Source: Actinoallomurus liliacearum (GTDB lineage Bacteria > Actinomycetota > Actinomycetes > Streptosporangiales > Streptosporangiaceae). Taken from it: a stretch of 64,000 nt of DNA. The position numbers and the translations under genes were made by a program. The notes beneath the pieces were generated by a model. The model searched no databases. It saw nothing but the letters and a program-made list of their open reading frames with translations, and had not been told where the DNA came from. Below, in pieces: positions 34,385-42,345 of this stretch; the stretch's first letter is position 1; each line of letters opens with the position of its first letter. The stretch spans positions 1-64,000 of the forward strand of contig NZ_BAABHJ010000016.1 of assembly GCF_039542035.1 (NCBI RefSeq). Reading direction: 5' to 3'.

Positions 34385-35710
34385 ATCGACACCGGCCCGG
34401 GCGAACACCTCGATCAGCCGCTCCCCGAAGCGGTGCGCCAGCGTGTCGTCGAGGCCGCGGCCGGCGTCATCGGCGGGCTGCGCCCCGACGAGGTCCCGGC
34501 GCCGCTCCGGCGGGTCGCCCGGTTCGAGCCCCGGCGCCGCGCCCGGCTGGCCGCGACGCTGATCGCCGCCCAGCTCGAGGACGACAGCGGGTTCCGCGAG
34601 CGTGTCGCCGACGTCGTACGGGAGAGCGAGCCGGTGCTGGCCGAGGCGGTCGGCTCGGGCGCCGTGCCGCCCGCCGCGGACCCGGTGACCGTTGCCGCCC
34701 TCGCGTACCTGCTGCGCCCGCCGGACTGGGCCGAGCGGATCGAGACCGCGCGCCGGGACCTGGAGCGGTCGGCGGTGGCCGCCGAGGACGCCAAGGTCAT
34801 GCGCCAGGTCGCCGAGCTCCGGGACCAGATCGCCGCGGTGAAGGCCACCCGGTCGGAGGAGACCGAGAAGCTCCGCGCCGAGCTGCGTGAGCTGCGCACC
34901 GAGAACGCCGAGCTGCGCAAGCGGCTGCACGAGGCGCGGGGCAAGGCGAAGCGGGAGCACGCGCGGGCGGAGGAGCTCGACCGGCGGCTGGGGGAGGAGC
35001 GCGCCGCGTCCTCCGTCGCGGCGGCCGCCGCCGAGGCGGACCTGCGCCGGCTGCGCAGCCGCCTGTCACACGCCGAGGCCGCCGCCGAGAGCGCCCGGCG
35101 CGCCGCCCGCGAGGGCCGCAACGTCGACGAGGCCCGGCTGCGCGTCCTCCTCGACGCCCTCACCGACGCCGCCAAGGGGCTCCGCGACGAGATCGCGCTG
35201 CCGCCCGGCATCACCCGGCCGGCCGACAGCGTCGGCGGCATCACGCCCAGCCGCCCCGGGCACCGCACGCTGCCCGGCCGGGCGCTGGCCGACAGCGACC
35301 CGGCGCTCCTGGACCAGTTGCTCACCCTCCCGCAGGTCCACCTCATCGTCGACGGCTACAACGTCACCAAGACCGGGTACGGCGACCTGCCGCTCGCCGA
35401 CCAGCGGTCCCGCCTCGTCTCGGGCCTGGGCGTGCTGCACGCGCAGACCAAGGCGGAGGTGACGGTGGTCTTCGACGGCGCGGAGCTGAACGCCCCCGTC
35501 GCCGTGCAGGCGCCGCGCGGTGTGCGCGTGCTGTTCAGCGAACCCGGTCAGACGGCCGACGAGCTGATCGGCCACCTGGTCCGCGCCGAGCCGAGCGGGC
35601 GCGCCGTGGTGGTCATCTCCTCCGACCAGGAGGTCTGCGACTCGGCCCGGCGGGCCGACGCCCGGCCGGCGCCGTCGTCGCTCCTCCTCCGCCGTCTCGG
35701 CCGCACCTGA
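34385..35710 (+). CDS. NYN-domain (PIN-like) RNA-binding protein
   Basis: Probable ribonuclease or RNA-binding protein. The C-terminal ~150 residues are a NYN domain (VHLIVDGYNVTKTGYG ... VTVVFDGAE). A long charged coiled coil (about residues 135-260) precedes it, and the N-terminal part carries the family start LPEAVRQRVVEAAAGVIGGL. No ATG/GTG/TTG lies at the expected start. GAGGAG (34373-34378) is followed six bases later by an in-frame ATC at 34385, which I take as the likely start (441 residues). The first conventional in-frame start is GTG 34433. Confidence 0.85.
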   Translation: MDTGPGEHLDQPLPEAVRQRVVEAAAGVIGGLRPDEVPAPLRRVARFEPRRRARLAATLIAAQLEDDSGFRERVADVVRESEPVLAEAVGSGAVPPAADPVTVAALAYLLRPPDWAERIETARRDLERSAVAAEDAKVMRQVAELRDQIAAVKATRSEETEKLRAELRELRTENAELRKRLHEARGKAKREHARAEELDRRLGEERAASSVAAAAAEADLRRLRSRLSHAEAAAESARRAAREGRNVDEARLRVLLDALTDAAKGLRDEIALPPGITRPADSVGGITPSRPGHRTLPGRALADSDPALLDQLLTLPQVHLIVDGYNVTKTGYGDLPLADQRSRLVSGLGVLHAQTKAEVTVVFDGAELNAPVAVQAPRGVRVLFSEPGQTADELIGHLVRAEPSGRAVVVISSDQEVCDSARRADARPAPSSLLLRRLGRT

Positions 35711-35729
35711 CCGTCCGTTCCCGCCCTGG

Positions 35730-35749
35730 CCCGCGCGATATTGCGCGGG
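35730..35749 (+). terminator. Possible terminator after the NYN gene
   Basis: CCCGCGC-N6-GCGCGGG stem 19 bases after the NYN stop. Short, with no U-run. Confidence 0.5.
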
Positions 35750-35806
35750 GAATTGTCGGTGGGTCCTCGTAACGTCTGGCAATGACGACGACACGAGGAG
35801 GAATTC

Positions 35807-35998
35807 GTGCTCATCGACTGCGACAAGTGTGAGCTACGCAACGTCGGCTGTGCCGACTGCGTCGTCACCATGATGCCCGCCATCCCCGAGTCCGGCCTGG
35901 ACCTTGATCCACTCGAGCGCCGCGCGCTGGGCATTCTCGCCGCGGAGGGGCTGATCCCGCCCCTGCGAATGACGATCTCCATCGACCGCGCATCGTGA
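35807..35998 (+). CDS. Small cysteine-rich conserved protein
   Basis: Sixty-three residues starting MLIDCDKCELRNVGCADCVVT. Four cysteines at 5, 8, 15 and 18 form two C-x-x-C pairs, suggesting a zinc or redox site. The tail LDPLERRALGILAAEGLIPPLRM is helical. I recall similar tiny proteins in many actinobacteria, some near cell-wall hydrolase genes. GAGGAGGAA lies just upstream of the GTG start. Function unknown. Confidence 0.85.
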   Translation: MLIDCDKCELRNVGCADCVVTMMPAIPESGLDLDPLERRALGILAAEGLIPPLRMTISIDRAS

Positions 35999-36067
35999 CC
36001 ATCCGCGCGCGCCCTGTTGCTCAAATGACGTGAATTGCTCGAATTCCCGGAGAAGCGGTTGTTACCA

Positions 36068-36092
36068 GCGTGAGACTTGACTAGTCTCACGC
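36068..36092. repeat. 10-bp inverted repeat upstream of the c-di-AMP riboswitch
   Basis: GCGTGAGACT-N5-AGTCTCACGC, perfect. It may terminate the 63-residue gene (70 bases upstream) or be an operator for the NlpC/P60 promoter. Confidence 0.6.
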
Positions 36093-36164
36093 GCTGAGCC
36101 GGTCGCTGGTTCGTCGCCCCCCAGGCGACGGCGACGGCTTCCGCCGAGTCGTCACGTTCGGTGA

Positions 36165-36300
36165 GGACGCCCGGGTTCCGGGCCGTAGGATCCTCACCGG
36201 CACGACGAGCCGGGGAACCAGGTTTCAGGGGTGAATCGGAGCGCTGCGCGCTCCGTAGGGCGACTTCCACGCCCGAATCCGTCAGCTAACCCGGTAGGCG
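36165..36300 (+). promoter_or_regulatory. c-di-AMP riboswitch (ydaO/yuaA type), copy 1
   Basis: The conserved elements appear in order: GAGCCGGGGAACC (36207-36219), GGGGTGAATC (36228-36237), CGTAGGG (36254-36260), and CCCGAATCCGTCAGCTAACC-GGTAGGCG ending near 36300. These define the ydaO aptamer, which in actinobacteria sits before cell-wall hydrolase genes. c-di-AMP binding should reduce expression of the two following NlpC/P60 genes. The 5' limit is approximate. Confidence 0.9.
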
Positions 36301-36317
36301 GACAGTGGGAGAGGGGC

Positions 36318-37382
36318 GTGCCGCAAATCGTGGCAACAGAGCGCAGTGCCGACGGTTCAGCCGTCGGACGGCCGATGAGCGGCTGGATCCGCGGTCGCAC
36401 GTTGGCCACCCTGTGCGTCGCCGCCTCAGCGGCGCTGGCTCTGCCGGCCGGTACGGCCGAGGCGAAGCCCAAGGAGACGCTGAGTCAGGCGAAGGCCAAA
36501 CTGGCCAAGCTGAACTCCCAGGTCGACCACCTGGACAACGACTACAACAAGGCCAAAGAGCAGTGGGCGGCGGCCGACAAGAAGCTGAAGGCGCTCAAGG
36601 CCTCGGTCAAGCAGCAGCGCCAGTCGTGGGCCGAGCTCCGCGTCCGCGTCGCGCAGATGGCCGCGTCCGCGTACAAGAACGGCTCGAACGGCGCCGACAT
36701 CCCCGCCCTGGTCTCGGCCAAGGACCCGCAGACGGTGCTCGACCAGATGTCGGCCTTCGCGCAGCTGTCCAAGAACCGCTCCACCGAGCTCGCCCAGTTC
36801 CTCAACGCCGCCCAGTTGCTGCAGCGGCAGCAGGCGCAGGCCGAGCAGGGCACCACCGACCTGGTGCAGAAGAAGAACGCTCTCCTCGCCAAGAAGAAGA
36901 CCATCGAGAAGTCGGTCGAGCAGCAGAAGGCCCTGGTCAAGAAGCTGGGCCCGGCGGCGGACTCCGGCGGCGGTGACAGCGGTCCCGTGGCGAGCAACTG
37001 CGGCGGTGGCTACCACGGCTCGGCGACCGGCAAGGCGCGGACCGTACTCGAGTGGGCCTACAGCAAGTGCGGTACGCCGTACCTCTACGGCGGCACCGGC
37101 CCGCGGTACGACTGCTCCGGCTTCACGATGAAGGCCTACGCGGCGGCGGGGAGGACCATTCCCCGCGTCGTCCCGGACCAGTACGACGCCACCACCAGGG
37201 TCACTCCCCAGTCCGCCCTGTCCCCCGGCGACCTGGTCTTCTTCGACAACCTCGGGCACGTCGGCATCTACGTGGGCGGCGGCAAGTTCATCCACTCGCC
37301 GCACACGGGCTCGTACGTCAAGATCGACAGCCTGAGCAACCCCTGGTACAGCTCGCATTACGTCGGCGCGGGCGCGCTCTAG
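36318..37382 (+). CDS. Secreted NlpC/P60 peptidoglycan endopeptidase
   Basis: Predicted D-gamma-Glu-mDAP endopeptidase acting on cell-wall stem peptides. The 354-residue protein has a signal peptide ending near PAGTAEA, a coiled coil (about 55-225), and a C-terminal NlpC/P60 domain with catalytic Cys in YDCSGF and His residues in LGHVGIYVGG and HSPHTG. GTG 36318 follows GGGAGAG at good spacing and gives a long n-region; ATG 36375 gives a shorter signal. The domain order resembles RipA/CwlO-type hydrolases, where the coiled coil meets FtsEX-like regulators. It follows the first c-di-AMP riboswitch. Confidence 0.92.
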   Translation: MPQIVATERSADGSAVGRPMSGWIRGRTLATLCVAASAALALPAGTAEAKPKETLSQAKAKLAKLNSQVDHLDNDYNKAKEQWAAADKKLKALKASVKQQRQSWAELRVRVAQMAASAYKNGSNGADIPALVSAKDPQTVLDQMSAFAQLSKNRSTELAQFLNAAQLLQRQQAQAEQGTTDLVQKKNALLAKKKTIEKSVEQQKALVKKLGPAADSGGGDSGPVASNCGGGYHGSATGKARTVLEWAYSKCGTPYLYGGTGPRYDCSGFTMKAYAAAGRTIPRVVPDQYDATTRVTPQSALSPGDLVFFDNLGHVGIYVGGGKFIHSPHTGSYVKIDSLSNPWYSSHYVGAGAL

Positions 37383-37394
37383 GAACGGATCATC

Positions 37395-38393
37395 ATGGCC
37401 AAGGAGCGTACGATCATGCCCAGGACCGGCCGCCGGTTCCTGACGACCGTCGGGTTCGTCGCCGTCGCGGGGCTCGCCCTGCCGGGGGTTCCCGCGCACG
37501 CGGACCCCGGCTCTTCGCTGAGCGCGGCGAAGAAGGAGCTCGCGCAGCTGAACGACAAGGTCGACCAGCTGAGCAACCAGTACAACCAGACCAAGGCGGA
37601 CTGGAAGGCGGCCCAGAGCCGGGTCAACGCGCTGAGCAAGTCGGTGCAGGCCGAGCGCAAGACCTTCCAGCAGCTGCGGCTGCGGGTCGCGCAGCTCGCC
37701 GTCGACGCCTACAAGACCGGGGACAACGGCTCGATCCCCGAGCTGGTGAGCTCCAAGGACCCGGACGCCGTGCTCTCGCAGATGTCGGCGTTCAACCAGA
37801 TCGCGCACAACCGGTCGGCGGAGTTCCAGCAGTACCTCGCCTCCGCGCAGCGGCTGGAGCGTGAGCAGGCGCTGCGCGTCCAGGCCGCCCAGCAGCTCAC
37901 GGCCAAGAAGAACCAGCTCGAGACGCAGCGCAAGCAGGCCAACGCGGCCATCCAGCGGCAGCTCAAGCTGGTCCGCAAGCTCGGCGCCGGCATCGATCCG
38001 GGCAGTTCCAAGGAGAACTGCTCGGTCCTCGCCTCGGGCAAGGCGGAGACCGTGCTGAAGTTCGCCTGCGCCCAGCTCGGCAAGCCGTACGTCTTCGGCG
38101 GCTCGGGCCCGAGCACCTGGGACTGCTCCGGGATCACGATGGTCGCCTACCGCAAGGTCGGCATCAAGCTCAACCACTGGGTACCGGACCAGTGGGACGC
38201 CAGCCGCCGGATCTCCAAGGCCGACCTGCAGCCCGGTGACCTCGTCTTCTTCCATGACCTCGGGCACGTCGGGTTCTACCTGGGCAACGGCAAGTTCCTG
38301 CACGCCCCGCACACCGGCGACGTCGTGAAGATCTCCAACCTCAGCGACGCCTGGTACACCTCGACCTTCATGGGCGGCGGCCGGCTCATCTGA
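37395..38393 (+). CDS. Secreted NlpC/P60 peptidoglycan endopeptidase (tandem paralogue)
   Basis: Same layout as the gene 12 bases upstream: signal peptide ending PGVPAHA, coiled coil (about 38-205), then an NlpC/P60 domain with Cys in WDCSGI and His in LGHVGFYLGNG and HAPHTG, 332 residues. It is clearly a duplication of its neighbour (shared VARLRVAQLA-like and VSSKDPD.VL.QMSAF coiled-coil motifs) and lies in the same riboswitch-controlled operon. ATG 37416, after AAGGAG, is an alternative start seven codons in. Confidence 0.92.
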   Translation: MAKERTIMPRTGRRFLTTVGFVAVAGLALPGVPAHADPGSSLSAAKKELAQLNDKVDQLSNQYNQTKADWKAAQSRVNALSKSVQAERKTFQQLRLRVAQLAVDAYKTGDNGSIPELVSSKDPDAVLSQMSAFNQIAHNRSAEFQQYLASAQRLEREQALRVQAAQQLTAKKNQLETQRKQANAAIQRQLKLVRKLGAGIDPGSSKENCSVLASGKAETVLKFACAQLGKPYVFGGSGPSTWDCSGITMVAYRKVGIKLNHWVPDQWDASRRISKADLQPGDLVFFHDLGHVGFYLGNGKFLHAPHTGDVVKISNLSDAWYTSTFMGGGRLI

Positions 38394-38510
38394 GACCGAC
38401 CGACAACTGAACAACGGACGCCGACAGGCCGGGGGGACGGACTCCCGGCCGGCGCACCGAGGCGCGGACCGGATCCGGTCGGCCTGCCGGCGTCGACACC
38501 TTTCGAATCT

Positions 38511-38529
38511 TCCGCACCGACGGTGCGGA
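38511..38529 (+). terminator. Possible terminator after the tandem hydrolases
   Basis: TCCGCACC-GAC-GGTGCGGA stem (8 bp) about 118 bases after the stop. A perfect 14-bp palindrome GACCGGATCCGGTC lies at 38467-38480. No gene is supported in 38394-38683. Confidence 0.5.
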
Positions 38530-38683
38530 TCGCGGCGCACGCCATGTGCCGCTCGGCCGGAGGGGGCCTCGGTCAGCGGGGTGCGGTTCGACACGCGCCG
38601 TGCGGACACGCCGCTTCCGGTCTGTCAGAGATGCAGAGACACGGTCATCACCGAAGTGGCCCGACCGGGCCGCGGGTGGCCGT

Positions 38684-38832
38684 GCACGCCTAATCCGTGG
38701 GCACACGGGGCCGGGGAACCGACCGCGCCGAAAGGCGCGGCTTTCACGGGGGTGAATCGGGGCGCCTGTTCTCCCGCAGGCATGCCGTAGGGCGGCTTCC
38801 AGCCCGAACCCGACAGCTAACCCGGTAGGCGT
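38684..38832 (+). promoter_or_regulatory. c-di-AMP riboswitch (ydaO/yuaA type), copy 2
   Basis: Second aptamer with the same landmarks: CACGCCTAATCC (P1 5' arm), GGCCGGGGAACC (38709-38720), GGGGGTGAATCGGGG, GCCGTAGGGCGG (38784-38795), AGCCCGAACC-GACAGCTAACC and GGTAGGCG (3' arm, to about 38831). It ends 18 bases before the third NlpC/P60 gene; the ribosome site is just outside the 3' arm. Confidence 0.93.
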
Positions 38833-38849
38833 AGTGGAAGGAGAGACCT

Positions 38850-39407
38850 CTGTCTCGCAACCCCTCGACCGCTTCGTCCCTGCGCCTCCGCCTCGCCGGA
38901 GGCATGGTCGCCGCGGGTGCGGTCCTCGCACCCGTCGCCCTGACGGCCACCGCCGCGCACGCCGCGACCCCCCAGACGGCCGTCACCGTTGCCAAGGCGA
39001 CGACGAAGCACAAGTCCTGGAGCCAGCGGCACAAGGTCGGTCTGGAGGCGGTCTCGATCGCCCGCAAGCAGATCGGCAAGTGGTACCGCTACGGGGGCGC
39101 CGGGCCCAAGACGTTCGACTGCTCCGGTCTGGTGCAGTACTCCTACCGCAAGGCCGGCGTCCGGCTGCCGCGCACCGCGGGCCAGCAGCACCGTCACATC
39201 AAGCGGCACATTCGCTGGAAGAACCTCGCGGCCGGTGACCTGGTGTACTTCAACGGCAACCAGCACACCGGGATCATCTCCAAGGTCGTCGGCCACAAGA
39301 TCTACATGATCCACGCGTCGCACACCGGCACGCGGATCAAGCAGATCCGGATCGACAACAACAGCTACTACAAGCACGCGTTCTACGGCGCGGCCCGGCC
39401 GTACTGA
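38850..39407 (+). CDS. Secreted NlpC/P60 endopeptidase, likely CTG start
   Basis: Short cell-wall endopeptidase without coiled coil; catalytic Cys in FDCSGLVQYSY and His in QHTGIISKV and HASHTG. AAGGAGA (38838-38844) is followed five bases later by an in-frame CTG at 38850. This gives a complete signal peptide with a basic n-region (SLRLRLAGG), hydrophobic core and TAAHA cleavage site (185 residues). The first ATG, 38904, would remove the basic n-region and has no properly spaced ribosome site. It follows the second c-di-AMP riboswitch. Confidence 0.88.
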   Translation: MSRNPSTASSLRLRLAGGMVAAGAVLAPVALTATAAHAATPQTAVTVAKATTKHKSWSQRHKVGLEAVSIARKQIGKWYRYGGAGPKTFDCSGLVQYSYRKAGVRLPRTAGQQHRHIKRHIRWKNLAAGDLVYFNGNQHTGIISKVVGHKIYMIHASHTGTRIKQIRIDNNSYYKHAFYGAARPY

Positions 39408-39426
39408 GCCGGACCGTCCGCCGGGC

Positions 39427-39457
39427 CGGCACCGCGATGGCGCGCCATCCGGTGCCG
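39427..39457 (+). terminator. Terminator after the third NlpC/P60 gene
   Basis: CGGCACC / GGTGCCG outer stem around the perfect palindrome GATGGCGCGCCATC, 19 bases beyond the stop. Confidence 0.75.
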
Positions 39458-39533
39458 AGTCCGCTGATCATCGCCGGGGTCGTCCGCACGGACGGCCCCG
39501 GCGTTCTCAGTTTCGCCCGCTACCATCACGCGC

Positions 39534-40874
39534 ATGTCATCGGCGGGCACCTGGCAGGGACGGGTCGCCGCGCTGACCGGGGTGGCGATCGCGCTGCAAC
39601 TGGTCACCGCGGTCGGCTACGCGGCCCTGCACCGCGAGACGGGGCACGCGGCCGCCTCGTTGCGGAGCGCGGCCACGGTGCCCGCGCCGAGCCCGGCGAC
39701 GGTGACGACGCTGCTGCAACGCCGCTCCCGCGCCGTCCTCACTCATGACCGCACGGCCTTCCTCGCCACCGTCGACCCGTCGGCGCAGGCGTTCCGCGCC
39801 GGGCAGGAGACGCTGTTCGACAACCTGGCGAAGGTCCCCCTGGCGGCGTGGCGCGAGTCGCTCGCGGACACCCGCGCCGCGGCGGCCGCCGACGACGGCT
39901 GGACGGCGCGGCTGACGCTCACCTACCGGCTGCGCGGCTTCGACACGAAGGACGCCGCCTACACCCAGTACCTCACCTTCCAGCGGCACCAGGGCACCGG
40001 CTGGGTCGTGTCCGGCGACGGCTCCACGCACGGCCTGCGCGACGATCCGCAGATCTGGGACGGACCGGACCTGACCGTCATCCGTGGCAAACGCAGCCTG
40101 GTCCTCGGCGAGGGCGGCACGGGGGTCGGAGACGGCACCGGAGTCACCGAGGGCGCGGAGACGCGGACCGCCGAACTCCGCGACATCGCCCGGCGGCTGG
40201 ACACCGGGGTCGGCCTGGTCTCGAAGGTCGTGGGCGACCGCTGGGCACGGCGCGTCGTGGCGCTCGCGCCCGCGACGGAGCAGCAGGCCGAGGAGCTCGT
40301 CGGGGACGTCCGGAACCTCGGCGACATCGCCGCGCTCGCGACCGTCAGCGGCGGCGCGGGCGAGGCCGACGGCGGCGTGGACCGCGTGGTCATCACCCCC
40401 ACCGCCTTCGGCCGGCTGAACGGCCTCGGCCGGCACGTCGTCCTCACCCACGAACTCGTCCACGTCGCGATGGGCGGCGCCCGCGACGGCCACACGCCCA
40501 TGTGGCTGGTCGAAGGGCTGGCCGACTACGTCGGCTACAAGGACGCCGGTGTCTCGACGCGGGCGGCGGCGCGCGAGCTGGCCGGTCTGATCTCCTCCGA
40601 CGGCCTGCCGGCGGCGCCGCCGGGTCGGAGCGCCTTCACCGGGTCGGGCGAACGCCTGTCCGCCGCGTACGAGGAGGCGTGGCTGGCCTGCCGGATGATC
40701 GCGGAGCGCTACGGTGAGGGCAGGCTGGTCCGGGTGTACCGGACCGCCGAGGCCGTACCCGGCGACGCCGGCGACCCGCGCATCGAGGACCGCGCCCTGC
40801 GTGACGTGCTCGGCGTCGACGCGAGCCGGTTCGCCGCGCAGTGGCGGGCCTACCTGCGGAAGGAGCTCACTTGA
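39534..40874 (+). CDS. Membrane-anchored gluzincin peptidase (peptidase MA-like)
   Basis: A 446-residue protein with an N-terminal membrane anchor (VAALTGVAIALQLVTAVGYAAL), a nuclear-transport-factor-like middle part, and a C-terminal zinc-peptidase motif THELVHVAMGG followed by a glutamate in VEGLADYVGYKDAG, as in M1/MA families. The catalytic domain would face outside. Its stop overlaps the TTG start of the next protease. Substrate unknown. Confidence 0.85.
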   Translation: MSSAGTWQGRVAALTGVAIALQLVTAVGYAALHRETGHAAASLRSAATVPAPSPATVTTLLQRRSRAVLTHDRTAFLATVDPSAQAFRAGQETLFDNLAKVPLAAWRESLADTRAAAAADDGWTARLTLTYRLRGFDTKDAAYTQYLTFQRHQGTGWVVSGDGSTHGLRDDPQIWDGPDLTVIRGKRSLVLGEGGTGVGDGTGVTEGAETRTAELRDIARRLDTGVGLVSKVVGDRWARRVVALAPATEQQAEELVGDVRNLGDIAALATVSGGAGEADGGVDRVVITPTAFGRLNGLGRHVVLTHELVHVAMGGARDGHTPMWLVEGLADYVGYKDAGVSTRAAARELAGLISSDGLPAAPPGRSAFTGSGERLSAAYEEAWLACRMIAERYGEGRLVRVYRTAEAVPGDAGDPRIEDRALRDVLGVDASRFAAQWRAYLRKELT

Positions 40875-42265
40875 CGGAGGCCGGCGAGCAGGAGGGCGCC
40901 GGGTCGCCCGTGCGCACCGAGGCCGATCTCGGGTCCGCTCCCCGAGTGGAGCCGCGCGGGGCGCCCCGGCGCGCCGCGGCCGTCGCCGCCGCGGTGCTGG
41001 GCGCGCTGCTGGTCGTCGTCGTGGCGGCGGTGACCCCCTGGCATCCGCTGTCCGGCGGGCGGGCCGCCGCGGATCCGGCGCTCGACTTCACGCGGGAGCA
41101 GATCGCGCGCAACGAGAGGTTCAGCGCGGCCATGGACGGTCCGGCGTACGCCGGGCTCGCCGCCGGCCTGGTGGTGGTCCTCGTCCTCGGCCTGACGCCC
41201 TGGGGCGCCCGGCTGCTCGGCAGGGTCGTCAGGCGGCCGTCCCCGTCGGACACCAGGCCCGCGCCGTGGCGGTGGGGCCTGCGGCTGATCGCCGTCGCGC
41301 TGGTGCTGTCCGCGCTGACCCAGCTGGTCGCGCTGCCGTTCGGCGCGTGGTCGGAGTCGGTGCTGCGACGGTACGGCCTGTCGACCCAGGGCTGGGGATC
41401 GTGGTTCGGCGACCGGCTCACCGGGTTCGGGGTGAGCCTCGTCATCTGGATCGTCGCGCTGCTCGGCCTGCACCTGCTCATCCGCCGCTTTCCGCGGCAC
41501 TGGTGGGCGGGCGCGGCCGTCGGCGGCTTCCTGCTCGTCACCGCCGTCTCGTACGCCTACCCGGTGGTGGTCGAGCCGCTGTTCAACTCCTTCACCTCGA
41601 TGCCCGCCGGGCCGTTGCGCACGGACCTGCTCCGGATGGCGCGCGCGGACGGCGTACCGGTGAGCGACGTGCTCGTCGCCGACGCGTCGAAGCGCACGAC
41701 GGAGCTGAACGCCTACGTCTCGGGGTTCGGCTCGACCCGGCGTATCGTCGTCTACGACACGCTCCTGGCGTCCCAGTCGCCGAAGGAGGTCGAGCTCGTC
41801 GTCGCGCACGAGCTCGGCCACGCCAAGCGGAACGACGTGCTGACCGGCACCCTCGTCGGCGGCCTCGGGGTCGCGACCGGCGCCTGCGTCCTCTACCTGG
41901 TGATGACCTCGCCGCGCCTGCTGCGCCGGGCCGGCGTACGGTCGGCGGCCGACCCGCGGTCGACCGCGCTGCTGCTGGCCGCGGTCACCGTTCTCGCCCA
42001 GGCGGCGGCGCCCGCGCAGAACCTCGTCAGCCGCCACATCGAGGCCCGGGCCGACGTGCACTCCCTCGAGCTGACGCGGGACCCGGCGACGTTCGCGGCG
42101 ATGCAGCGGTCGCTCAGCCTCCGCAACCTCGACGACCTGTCCCCGAGCCCGTTCGCCTACGCGCTCTGGAACACCCACCCCTCCGGGCCGGAGCGCATCG
42201 CGATGGGCCGCGCGTGGGCCCGCCTGCACCACGTCGCGGTGCCCCCGCCGAGTGTCCGTCCCTGA
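40871..42265 (+). CDS. M48 family metalloprotease (Ste24/CAAX protease 1-like)
   Basis: Membrane protease of 464 residues with seven or so helices and the zinc motif HELGHAKRND, followed by EARADVHSLEL with the third ligand. The SKRTTELNAYVSGFGSTRRIVVYDTLL region is typical of Ste24-like enzymes. I chose TTG 40871 as the start because it overlaps the preceding stop (TTGA) and has GGAAGGAG six bases upstream. An ATG ten codons earlier lacks this. Confidence 0.92.
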   Translation: MTEAGEQEGAGSPVRTEADLGSAPRVEPRGAPRRAAAVAAAVLGALLVVVVAAVTPWHPLSGGRAAADPALDFTREQIARNERFSAAMDGPAYAGLAAGLVVVLVLGLTPWGARLLGRVVRRPSPSDTRPAPWRWGLRLIAVALVLSALTQLVALPFGAWSESVLRRYGLSTQGWGSWFGDRLTGFGVSLVIWIVALLGLHLLIRRFPRHWWAGAAVGGFLLVTAVSYAYPVVVEPLFNSFTSMPAGPLRTDLLRMARADGVPVSDVLVADASKRTTELNAYVSGFGSTRRIVVYDTLLASQSPKEVELVVAHELGHAKRNDVLTGTLVGGLGVATGACVLYLVMTSPRLLRRAGVRSAADPRSTALLLAAVTVLAQAAAPAQNLVSRHIEARADVHSLELTRDPATFAAMQRSLSLRNLDDLSPSPFAYALWNTHPSGPERIAMGRAWARLHHVAVPPPSVRP

Positions 42266-42345
42266 CCGGGCCCGCGCCTCTCACCGCGTACGCCCCCGCC
42301 CACGGCCGGCCGTGGGCGAGGGCGTACGGATGGTGAGCGCGGCGG

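Noticed and set aside
38546..38790. Two 69-codon plus-strand frames before the third NlpC/P60 gene
   Set aside because: They overlap the c-di-AMP riboswitch and its leader and have no ribosome site.
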